Source: Endomicrobium sp. (GTDB lineage Bacteria; Elusimicrobiota; Endomicrobiia; Endomicrobiales; Endomicrobiaceae). Taken from it: 10,556 nt of DNA. The stretch spans positions 1-10,556 of the forward strand of contig JAITKZ010000057.1 of assembly GCA_031278115.1 (NCBI GenBank), read 5' to 3'. This document shows, one piece after another, positions 1 to 6,206 of the stretch. Under the pieces are notes generated by a model. It was not told the origin of the DNA and made no database searches. It saw only the letters and a list, made by a program, of their open reading frames with translations. Numbering within the stretch: position 1 is the first letter of the stretch; each line of letters begins with the position of its first letter. The position numbers were made by a program, and so were the translations under genes.

Positions 1-1
1 C

Positions 2-34
2 TTCTACGAGGTATTGAAAAACATATGCAAGTAA
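2..34 (+). CDS. 3' end of an upstream gene, possibly cytidylate kinase
   Basis: An open frame enters from the left edge and ends FYEVLKNICK then TAA at 32-34, overlapping the plsC start by 10 bp (ATGCAAGTAA). Such a short overlap is typical of translational coupling inside an operon. In clostridia and relatives the gene directly before plsC-ispH-rpsA is cmk, and a helix of this kind (EVLKNI) is plausible for the end of a CMP kinase. Ten residues cannot identify a family, so the cmk assignment comes from gene order alone. Confidence 0.35.
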   Translation, partial: FYEVLKNICK

Positions 35-615
35 AGGAAAAATCTTCTTTCTTATTTTTGCTCGGTAGGCAGATGTTTAGGATAATGTTTAAACTATTTT
101 ACAGATATTGTATAGAGGGATCGCAGAATATACCAAACACTGGAGGAGCAGTAATCGCTCCAAATCATATAAGTTTCTTTGATCCGCCTCTTACAGGCGC
201 AGCCATGAAACGTCCATTGTATTCTATGGCAAAAAAAGAGTTGTTTGACATTCCTGTATTTGGCTGGACTATAAAACAAACGAATGCGTTTCCCGTTAAG
301 AGGGGAGTTCAAGATACGTCTGCTGTGAGGCATGCATTTTCTCTCCTTGAGAAAGGACGTTTGCTTTTGATGTTTCCTGAAGGCACTCGTTCTAGAGATG
401 GGAAATTGGGAAAAGCCAGAGCTGGAGCGGGTATGGTGGCGTGCAACGCTCAAGTTCCGTTAATTCCTGTCAAAATAGAGAATACGAACATGATGTTAAA
501 GTTTAAACGGATAAAAATAAAATATGGGAAACCTATATATCCTCCAAAAAATTTTTCAAAAAATGATTATATAGACTTATCTCAAAAAGTTTTAGATGAA
601 ATATCAAAAATGTAA
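25..615 (+). CDS. plsC: 1-acyl-sn-glycerol-3-phosphate acyltransferase (PlsC)
   Basis: This enzyme transfers a second acyl chain to lysophosphatidic acid to give phosphatidic acid, at the inner face of the cytoplasmic membrane. All four motifs of the family are present in its 196 residues: NHISFFD (H48 and D53, the catalytic HX4D pair), FPVKR at 89-93, FPEGTRSRDG at 117-126 (phosphate binding) and VPLIPV at 144-149. The length is at the short end of the usual 200-250 residues. A hydrophobic stretch near residues 8-25 is a likely membrane anchor. The ATG at 25 is preceded by GAGGT at 8-12; the frame is open further left, but the family N-terminus and the Shine-Dalgarno favour this start. It overlaps the preceding gene and lies 11 bp before ispH, so it is probably co-transcribed with ispH and rpsA. 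Confidence 0.93.
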   Translation: MQVKEKSSFLFLLGRQMFRIMFKLFYRYCIEGSQNIPNTGGAVIAPNHISFFDPPLTGAAMKRPLYSMAKKELFDIPVFGWTIKQTNAFPVKRGVQDTSAVRHAFSLLEKGRLLLMFPEGTRSRDGKLGKARAGAGMVACNAQVPLIPVKIENTNMMLKFKRIKIKYGKPIYPPKNFSKNDYIDLSQKVLDEISKM

Positions 616-626
616 CGGAGCATTTA

Positions 627-1496
627 GTGGATAAAAATGTTGAAATAAAGACAGCAGCTAACGCTGGATTTTGTTTTGGCGTTAAAAGAGCTATAGGTTT
701 AGTAGAAAAAACTTTGAATGAAAAGCCTGAGGTCTATACTTTAGGACCAATAATCCACAATCCTCAAGAAGTTAAACGTCTTAAAGAAAAAGGCGTGAAA
801 ATTTTAAATGATATAGACTGTGTCAAAAGCGGTTGTATAATTCTAAGAACTCATGGCATATCTTTGGAATTGCTTAATAGGCTTGAAAAAGATAAAACAC
901 TATATATTATAGACGCTACCTGCCCATTTGTTAAGAAAGCTCAAGATATAATCAAGAATTTAAGCTCGCAAGAAACAACTATAGTAATAGTTGGCGAGAA
1001 TTCTCACCCTGAAGTTGAGGCACTTGTCTCTTATGGGGCAGGAAAGTGCGTTGTTATTGAAAATCCTAGGGAAGCGCTTGAGTTTAAAGGGATAGGTGAC
1101 TTAAATATTGTAAGCCAGACAACGCAGACTCCTCAAAATTTTAACGTTATTGTTGAAATTTTAAAGAAACGATTTAAGGTTAATATTTACAATACTATAT
1201 GTGAAGCAACGCTTGAAAGGCAGGAATCTGCGAAAAAACTTGCCAAGAAAGTTGATTTGATGATAGTTATAGGCGGTAAGAATTCAGGAAATACTACGCG
1301 TCTTGCCGAAATATGTAAAGCTCAAACAAAAACATATCATATTGAAACTATAGACGAATTAGATGCCAAATGGTTTAACAATATTAAAACTGCAGGTTTA
1401 ACCGCAGGAGCTTCAACCCCTGATAATATAATAAAAAGCGTGCAAAGGAGACTTGGAGAGATTCTCCAAACGGATATTGCAAAGAGAGGAAAGTGA
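627..1496 (+). CDS. ispH: 4-hydroxy-3-methylbut-2-enyl diphosphate reductase (IspH/LytB)
   Basis: IspH is the iron-sulfur enzyme that reduces HMBPP to IPP and DMAPP, the last step of the MEP isoprenoid pathway in the cytosol. The three cysteine ligands of the cluster are visible: C16 in AGFCFGVKRA, C99 in DATCPFVKKAQ and C192 in TICEATLERQ. The substrate-binding residues known from the E. coli enzyme are also there: H44, H76 (RTHGIS), E129 (SHPEV), the TT pair at 166-167, S220/N222 in GGKNSGNT and S263 in GASTPD. At 289 residues it is a complete single-domain enzyme. It starts with GTG at 627, eleven bases after plsC, with CGGAG at 616-620 as ribosome binding site. Only three bases separate its stop from rpsA. 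In many clostridia the same two genes are fused; here an intact stop separates them. Confidence 0.96.
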   Translation: MDKNVEIKTAANAGFCFGVKRAIGLVEKTLNEKPEVYTLGPIIHNPQEVKRLKEKGVKILNDIDCVKSGCIILRTHGISLELLNRLEKDKTLYIIDATCPFVKKAQDIIKNLSSQETTIVIVGENSHPEVEALVSYGAGKCVVIENPREALEFKGIGDLNIVSQTTQTPQNFNVIVEILKKRFKVNIYNTICEATLERQESAKKLAKKVDLMIVIGGKNSGNTTRLAEICKAQTKTYHIETIDELDAKWFNNIKTAGLTAGASTPDNIIKSVQRRLGEILQTDIAKRGK

Positions 1497-1499
1497 AAA

Positions 1500-3176
1500 A
1501 TGGCGGAAAATAAAAATTTAGATAAAACAATTTTTGAAGACAGTGAAGACGTCTGCATGGCTGATTTGATGAAAAGTTATGATAAAGCAGGCAAAGTTGA
1601 ATTTGGACAAGAGCTGGATGTAGTTATTATGGAAGAAACTGCAGATGGTTTTATGGTTGATTTAGGTATGAAGTCCGAAGGAATAATACCTAAAAAAGAA
1701 TTTGAAGACGGGAAGATTCCTTCTGAGCTTAAGGTTGGTGCAAAGGTAAAAGTAAAAGTTATAAATACGCAGAATCTTCCTATACTTTCTTATAAAGCAA
1801 TTGTTGAAAAAGCCAAAATATATGAATTACAAAATGCTTTTAATAGCGGTAGCCATGTAACAGGAATAATTTTGAGAGCTATAAAAGGAGGTTTTATTGT
1901 TGATATAGGTGGAATAAATGCGTTTCTTCCTATTTCTCAGCTTGATATTCATTTTGTAAAAGATACGCAACCTTATATAGGTAAAACATATGAATTCGTA
2001 ATTACAGAGTTTGATGTAAGAAAGAAAAATATAGTCGTTTCCCACAGAAAAATTGTTGAAGATGAGAAAAATGCGTCCCGCGAATCTGCTCTTGCTTCTG
2101 CTACTGAAGGGCAAGTGCTTGACGGGATAGTTTCAAGAATTACAAATTTTGGTGCTTTTGTTGACATAGGCGGAATAGACGGTCTATTACATATAGGTGA
2201 GCTTGCTTGGTATAAAGTGAAAAAAGTTGAAGATTTGTTGCATGTGGGGCAAAGGATAAAGGTTCAGATAATAAAAGTTGATAAAGCAGGCGGTAAGATT
2301 TCTTTGAGCATAAAAAGTCTTATTGCAAATCCTTGGGATTGTGTTACTGAACGCTTTCCGGTTGGTTTGGTTATAAAAGGAAAAGTTGCTTCAATCATGG
2401 ACTATGGTGTTTTTGTAGAACTTGAGCCTGGTGTTGAGGGATTACTTCATGCTTCCGAATACGCTTGGAATGACAGCGAAGCAGCTTTAAAAAGGGAAGT
2501 AAAGAAAGGGCAAGATATAGAAGTAAAAATTATAGGTGTTGATAAGGAAAATAAAAAAATAGCTTTATCAGTCAAACAGACTCTTTCTAATCCTTGGGAC
2601 GAGGCATTTAGGCATTATGCTCCAGGCAGTGTGGTTAAAGTCACAGTTCAAAGTATTGTGCCGTTTGGAGCTTTTGTAAAATTGCCTGAAGGTATAGAAG
2701 GGCTTATTCATATAAGCGATTTTTCGTGGACTAAAAAAATAAATCACCCTAAAGATGTTCTAAAGAAATGGGATGAGGTTGAAGTTGTTGTTATGGAAGT
2801 AAACCCGCAAAATGAGAAAATTTCTCTTTCATTAAAGCATGTCACTCAGGATCCTTATAAGAAATATAAGGCTGGTAATATAGTTAAGGGGAAAGTTGTA
2901 AGAATTACGGATTTTGGCGCTTTTGTAGAGCTTGAACCCAGAATTGAAGCATCTATAAAAAACAGCGAAGCGTCCTCTTTAAAATTTGAAAAACCGCAAG
3001 TTTTTGTTGAGGGTAAAGAGTTAGAGGTTAAAATAATAAAAATTGATTCTGGTAAAAGAAAAATAGAAGTTTCTGTGAAAGCTCTTGAATTTGATAGAGA
3101 GAAAGAACTTGTTAAACAGTTTGCAAATCAAGATGACAAACCCACTTTAGGCGAATTGTTGTCAGAAGAAGAATAG
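1500..3176 (+). CDS. rpsA: 30S ribosomal protein S1, six S1 domains
   Basis: S1 binds mRNA and helps it dock on the 30S subunit. The 558 residues match the length of the E. coli protein (557), and six OB-fold S1 domains can be laid out at about 34-102, 118-184, 203-273, 290-360, 375-446 and 457-527. Domains 3 to 5 carry the canonical signature (DGLLHIGEL, EGLLHASEY, EGLIHISDF), each preceded by a FGAFV or YGVFV strand. Domains 1 and 2 are more divergent, and domain 6 has RIEASIKNSE where the signature should be. The spacers with NPWD (after domains 3 and 4) and DPYKKY (after domain 5) are typical of true S1 rather than of small S1-domain proteins. The ATG is three bases after ispH and is served by AGAGGAAAG (1484-1492) inside the ispH end, which suggests translational coupling. 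Confidence 0.95.
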   Translation: MAENKNLDKTIFEDSEDVCMADLMKSYDKAGKVEFGQELDVVIMEETADGFMVDLGMKSEGIIPKKEFEDGKIPSELKVGAKVKVKVINTQNLPILSYKAIVEKAKIYELQNAFNSGSHVTGIILRAIKGGFIVDIGGINAFLPISQLDIHFVKDTQPYIGKTYEFVITEFDVRKKNIVVSHRKIVEDEKNASRESALASATEGQVLDGIVSRITNFGAFVDIGGIDGLLHIGELAWYKVKKVEDLLHVGQRIKVQIIKVDKAGGKISLSIKSLIANPWDCVTERFPVGLVIKGKVASIMDYGVFVELEPGVEGLLHASEYAWNDSEAALKREVKKGQDIEVKIIGVDKENKKIALSVKQTLSNPWDEAFRHYAPGSVVKVTVQSIVPFGAFVKLPEGIEGLIHISDFSWTKKINHPKDVLKKWDEVEVVVMEVNPQNEKISLSLKHVTQDPYKKYKAGNIVKGKVVRITDFGAFVELEPRIEASIKNSEASSLKFEKPQVFVEGKELEVKIIKIDSGKRKIEVSVKALEFDREKELVKQFANQDDKPTLGELLSEEE

Positions 3177-3333
3177 TCTTCAAAAATGTGGACAGCAAGT
3201 CAAATAATGTATGGTTAATTGAACTGTAAGATTTTTATGTTCTGATTAAGCATACAGACAAAAGTGGGAGTTTTAGATTAAAAAGCAAGTTTTTCACGCA
3301 TTGGTGCGCTACAGCTTATTGTGCAGAAGGCTT

Positions 3334-4542
3334 TTATATATCCCAAATGGAAATTGCAGCCGCCTCAGTAAATAATGGTTGTTGAACAGGTGTTAAACAA
3401 ATTAGATTTCCATACGCAACATTTTCTATTTTAGAGAAACCTTTAAAAGCTTTAATATCATCTGAAGTTGGTGTAGCAGTTTTTTTAATTTCTATAGGAT
3501 AAAATTGTCCGTCTTTATATATAAGCAAATCTATTTCATTTTTATCTGAATCGCGGTAATAATATAAATCTGCTGAAACTGCATTATGTTTATACGATTT
3601 TATAATTTCAGTTACAACAAATGTTTCAAAAAAGGCTCCAGAGGCAATACCTATCTCTAAAGCTTCAGGTGTAGTCCAACCAGCCAGGTATGCAGCAAGA
3701 CCTGTATCCATAAAATACATTTTAGGTGTTTTGGTTAATCTTTTTGTTGTGTTTTGAAAATATGGTTGCAGTAAATATACAAGCCCTGAAGTTTGTAAAA
3801 TAGACAACCAACTCGTTACAGTATTTACAGGTATTCCTGCACCTTTAGATATGTCTGTTAAATTAAGCTCTTGCCCTGTCCTTGTTGCTATAACTTTTAA
3901 AAATGTGAGAAATGTAAGTTCGTTGCTTATATTTATAATCTGTCGTACATCTCGTTCAATATAAGTTTGGATATAAGAATCATAAAATATTGTTCTATCT
4001 CTTTTATTTTTATTTATAACATTAGGAAATGAACCTTGCCATAAAATTTTAAATGTTCCTTGAGAATTTTTATAATTTAATATTCTCTTTCTATTTTTTT
4101 TAGGCAGAAAAGGTTTTTGTGTATAAGCTTTATCTTGCAGTTCATATATAGAGAATCCAAACATATTAAGTATTGCAACGCGTCCTGCTAAACTTTCAGT
4201 AACGCCCTGCATCATATTAAACTGTTGAGACCCTGTCATCCAAATTCTTCCATATTTGTTAGAAGAATCAACAAGCATTTTTATATAACTAAAAATTTCA
4301 GGAGCATATTGAATTTCATCAATACAAACGGGCGGATTGTATTCTGCTAAAAAACCTTGAGGATCTGTTTTTGCTTGAATTAAAAATGAAGGATTATCTA
4401 AAGTGACATACTTTCTATCAGGAGTTGAAGTATCTTTTAATAATGTAGTTTTTCCTACTTGTCTTGCACCAGTAATAAGCAAAACTTTAAAAGCTTTAGA
4501 AATTTCCAAAATAGCATTTGCAAGAGTTCTTTTTTTATTCAT
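3334..4542 (-). CDS. AAA_14/DUF4143-type ATPase
   Basis: This 402-residue protein belongs to the widespread ATPase family annotated as 'AAA family ATPase / DUF4143 domain-containing protein'. The N-terminal half has Walker A GARQVGKT at 25-32, Walker B VCIDEIQ at 72-78 (D75, E76) and a sensor-like MTGSQQF at 102-108. A winged-helix-like middle (about 205-265) is followed by a C-terminal part with the spacing of a PD-(D/E)XK fold: E306 in GAFFETFVV, D338 in NEIDLLIY and EIK at 351-353. No biochemical role is established for most members; they are common, often multicopy accessory genes in AT-rich anaerobes and host-associated bacteria. The gene runs against rpsA with no clear shared terminator. 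The ATG at 4542 is preceded on its strand by AAGGA (4556-4560), 13 bases away. The reading frame is intact in a neighbourhood that shows decay. Confidence 0.88.
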   Translation of the reverse strand: MNKKRTLANAILEISKAFKVLLITGARQVGKTTLLKDTSTPDRKYVTLDNPSFLIQAKTDPQGFLAEYNPPVCIDEIQYAPEIFSYIKMLVDSSNKYGRIWMTGSQQFNMMQGVTESLAGRVAILNMFGFSIYELQDKAYTQKPFLPKKNRKRILNYKNSQGTFKILWQGSFPNVINKNKRDRTIFYDSYIQTYIERDVRQIINISNELTFLTFLKVIATRTGQELNLTDISKGAGIPVNTVTSWLSILQTSGLVYLLQPYFQNTTKRLTKTPKMYFMDTGLAAYLAGWTTPEALEIGIASGAFFETFVVTEIIKSYKHNAVSADLYYYRDSDKNEIDLLIYKDGQFYPIEIKKTATPTSDDIKAFKGFSKIENVAYGNLICLTPVQQPLFTEAAAISIWDI

Positions 4543-4578
4543 ATGTAATTATCAATCCTTATGAAGTGCTTTATTTGT

Positions 4579-4606
4579 AATATAACATAAAATCTGAAAA
4601 TATGCA
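4579..4606 (-). promoter_or_regulatory. candidate promoter of the AAA_14 ATPase gene
   Basis: On the minus strand TTGCAT (4602-4607 region) and TATATT (4579-4584) lie 17 bases apart. The -10 is good (5 of 6), but the -35 matches only its first three bases. Transcription would begin near 4572, giving a leader of about 30 nt that includes the AAGGA ribosome binding site. One arm of a perfect inverted repeat falls in the spacer. Confidence 0.35.
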
Positions 4607-4632
4607 ATGCAAATGCAAAATTTCAGATTTTA
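4588..4632. repeat. 12-bp perfect inverted repeat, operator-like
   Basis: TAAAATCTGAAA (4588-4599) and TTTCAGATTTTA (4621-4632) are exact reverse complements separated by 21 bases. The arm centres are 33 bp apart, about three helical turns, and the repeat overlaps the presumed promoter of the ATPase gene. The loop holds the short direct repeats TGCAATGCAAATGCA. It could be an operator for a dimeric or tetrameric regulator, or a weak AT-rich terminator for the gene ending at 4773; it lacks a GC-rich stem, and no good U tract follows on the minus strand. Confidence 0.5.
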
Positions 4633-4685
4633 AAAAACATTTATTCTTCAATTTGATTTTTGTCTTTAGTAGTCAAATGTTTACA

Positions 4686-4772
4686 TTATTTCTTGCGCGA
4701 GGGATCAAGTCCTGAAGTCGCAGAATATATTTTGATGTCTGCTAATGGTTTTTAGTAGATATGCCTATTGAA
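4686..4772 (-). pseudogene. possible short coding relic of unknown origin
   Basis: Just after the DUF4015 gene, on the same strand, a short frame ends in YSATSGLDPSRKK followed by TAA at 4686-4688. It is closed upstream by a TAA at 4752-4754. Adding a single base near 4748 would join it to a second frame reading GISTKN and extending back through the hydrolase stop. The local base composition is also less AT-rich than the surrounding spacer. This looks like the frameshifted 3' end of a lost gene. The opposite strand is open for a similar length (EGSSPEVAEYILMSANGF), so strand and reality are both uncertain. Confidence 0.25.
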
Positions 4773-5975
4773 TTATTTATTTTGAGATATTTGTTGTTGT
4801 TTGCCTGTAGTTTTTAACATTTCGCTTGTAGGTGGATTGCTTATTTGAAAAGTATTTTCCTCGTCTTTATCTTTTAAAGCACCTCTTGTATATATGCATC
4901 TTGGATTCCAAAGCAGCCAACTCCCTATTTTATTATCGTAACAAGCCTGCATTTGCTCTCTTACTTCATTTTTACCATATTTGTATCCTAGACTAAAATC
5001 TTGAAGCCATGGGCGTAACTTTTCTTCTGGAATTCTTTTTAATGCTCCCTCAATAGAGTTATAAACAACTTTATACGGTTCTTTGTTGGGATCTTCTATG
5101 CCGTAAGTCCACTTCGCGTAATGCGAAGGATAAACCATAGGGCTTACGTAATCAACCTCTTCTGTCATTTCTACTATTTTTTGACCTATACCCATATCGT
5201 CGGTAGCTGTTGTTGTAAGTCCAAAAACGTCAATAGATATTTTAGCTCCTTTCAAATTTAGACGTCTTTTTGCTTCTTTCAAAAAACCTATCAAAGTTTT
5301 TGAGGCTTCTGTTGCTGAGTGAGGCTTGATATATCTGCAATTTTTTGTGTTGCCGTCTGAAGGGAATCTTATGTAATCAAATTGAATTTCATCAAAACCT
5401 ATGTCAGCAGCTCTTTCTGCAATTTTTAAATTATAATCCCAAGCATCTTTATTATAAGGATCAAGCCATGCTGCTCCTTTTCTGTCTGTCCAAATAGTTC
5501 CATCAGGATTTTTGACTGCCAAAGAAGGTATCTTTCTGGAAATGGTGTTATCTCTGAAAACCACTATTCTTGCTATAGTGTAAATGCCTTTTTCTTTTAA
5601 TAGAGAAATATATTTTTCAAGGTCAGGAATTGCCGCAACGTAGGCTTTATTTTCATCTACTTCTTTTACACCATTTATGTAAACTTGTCCTTCGTATTCT
5701 TTTATGTCTATAACTGCAGTATTTAGTTCTGTAGTATCAAAAAGCTCCAGTGCTAATTTTTTGTGTTTTTCCGAGCCGCTTATCCAAGCTGAAAGATGTA
5801 TTCCTCTTATATATTTTGCTTTTTCAGATTTTTCGGAACCTGATTTAACTGCTAGGTTTTGCTCCTCATACGGACTTTCTAATACAACAGTGGAACTTGA
5901 ATTTGCATAAAACGACAAAAGAAAAATCAACGACAATACTGAAGATGGCAAGAAATTAAATTTGTGTGTTTTCAT
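4773..5975 (-). CDS. exported putative glycoside hydrolase, DUF4015 type
   Basis: The protein (400 residues) begins with a signal peptide: a basic n-region MKTHK, a hydrophobic core at about 12-22 and a probable cleavage site near ANS at 24-26. After a 30-residue polar linker, the rest matches the DUF4015 putative glycosyl hydrolase domain, a TIM-barrel family of unproven substrate. Recognisable elements are IRGIHLSAWISGS (56-68), ELNTAVIDIKEYEG (83-96), AWLDPY (169-174), DEIQFDYIRFPSDG (195-208) and SPMVYPSHY (278-286); the acidic residues of these strands are the likely catalytic candidates. A role in remodelling envelope or gut polysaccharide would be an inference. No Shine-Dalgarno precedes the ATG at 5975. 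Instead a consensus promoter lies directly upstream, so the transcript may be leaderless. It faces away from the outer-membrane-protein relic with which it shares a control region. Confidence 0.85.
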   Translation of the reverse strand: MKTHKFNFLPSSVLSLIFLLSFYANSSSTVVLESPYEEQNLAVKSGSEKSEKAKYIRGIHLSAWISGSEKHKKLALELFDTTELNTAVIDIKEYEGQVYINGVKEVDENKAYVAAIPDLEKYISLLKEKGIYTIARIVVFRDNTISRKIPSLAVKNPDGTIWTDRKGAAWLDPYNKDAWDYNLKIAERAADIGFDEIQFDYIRFPSDGNTKNCRYIKPHSATEASKTLIGFLKEAKRRLNLKGAKISIDVFGLTTTATDDMGIGQKIVEMTEEVDYVSPMVYPSHYAKWTYGIEDPNKEPYKVVYNSIEGALKRIPEEKLRPWLQDFSLGYKYGKNEVREQMQACYDNKIGSWLLWNPRCIYTRGALKDKDEENTFQISNPPTSEMLKTTGKQQQISQNK

Positions 5976-5984
5976 AATTGGGTA

Positions 5985-6013
5985 ATTATATTGAAATAGA
6001 CAATTACTGTCAA
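5985..6013 (-). promoter_or_regulatory. consensus sigma70 promoter of the DUF4015 gene
   Basis: Read on the minus strand, TTGACA (6008-6013) and TATAAT (5985-5990) match both sigma70 consensus hexamers exactly and are 17 bases apart, the optimal spacing. Only nine bases separate the -10 from the ATG at 5975, so the expected start point is two to four bases before the start codon. Confidence 0.75.
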
Positions 6014-6021
6014 ATAAAAAT

Positions 6022-6063
6022 TTTAATTTGTCTAATAAAATGATAAAAATTTGACAAATTAAA
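6022..6063. repeat. 11-bp perfect inverted repeat between divergent promoters
   Basis: TTTAATTTGTC (6022-6032) and GACAAATTAAA (6053-6063) are exact reverse complements with a 20-base spacer. The right arm covers the -35 hexamer of the rightward promoter, and the left arm lies 9 bp beyond the -35 of the leftward promoter. Arm centres are about 31 bp apart, three helical turns. The position fits an operator acting on one or both promoters. Confidence 0.5.
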
Positions 6064-6080
6064 GATTTTTTAAATAATAT
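6051..6080 (+). promoter_or_regulatory. rightward sigma70-type promoter of the outer-membrane protein relic
   Basis: TTGACA (6051-6056, perfect) and TAATAT (6075-6080, four of six bases) are 18 bases apart. Transcription would start near 6087 and run through a 120-nt leader containing a hairpin to the start codon at 6207. The promoter appears to have outlived the gene it served. Confidence 0.6.
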
Positions 6081-6119
6081 TCAGCTTAGTAAGACAGTAA
6101 GTAAGAATTTGAGGGATAT

Positions 6120-6185
6120 ATGAACTTAAATGTTTATCTGTATAAAACAAAAAGAGAGCTGACAAAAAATATCAGCTCTCTTTAA
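6120..6185 (+). CDS. possible 21-codon leader ORF
   Basis: An ATG at 6120 follows GAGGG (6111-6115) after four bases and opens a frame of 21 codons beginning MNLNVYLYKTKREL, with TAA at 6183-6185. Its 3' half lies inside the terminator-type hairpin, so its translation would affect folding of that hairpin. The peptide resembles nothing known to me. Chance is a real possibility for so short a frame; only the ribosome binding site and its position in the leader favour it. Confidence 0.2.
   Translation: MNLNVYLYKTKRELTKNISSL
6151..6183. terminator. strong terminator-type hairpin, usable on both strands
   Basis: AAAGAGAGCTGA (6151-6162) and TCAGCTCTCTTT (6172-6183) form a perfect 12-bp stem with a 9-base loop. 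On the plus strand the stem ends in UUU and continues AAUUU. On the minus strand it runs straight into TTGTTTTAT, giving a longer U-rich tract. It lies between the rightward promoter and the start of the relic gene, so on the plus strand it could act as an attenuator or end a short RNA of roughly 100 nt. No leftward gene exists whose end it would mark. Confidence 0.6.
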
Positions 6186-6206
6186 TTTCTAAAGGGATGG
6201 GATACA

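Noticed and set aside
94..453. 119-codon minus-strand frame inside plsC
   Set aside because: Antisense to a gene with all family motifs; no recognisable product or ribosome binding site.
1827..2167. Minus-strand frames inside rpsA
   Set aside because: Shadows of the S1 repeats; low-complexity composition and no family features.
3177..3333. Bidirectional terminator expected between the convergent rpsA and ATPase genes
   Set aside because: I found only weak AT-only stems such as AAAAA/TTTTT near 3281-3295 and a loose CTGTA/TACAG pair; nothing good enough to call, and no gene or tRNA in the gap.
4697..4721. GCGA...TCGC hairpin as terminator of the DUF4015 gene
   Set aside because: The outer and inner stems do not align without bulges, and no U tract follows on the minus strand.
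4692..4752. Plus-strand frame EGSSPEVAEYILMSANGF as a gene end
   Set aside because: It has no start, no upstream coding continuation and stops just above; the minus-strand reading connects better to its surroundings, though neither is sure.
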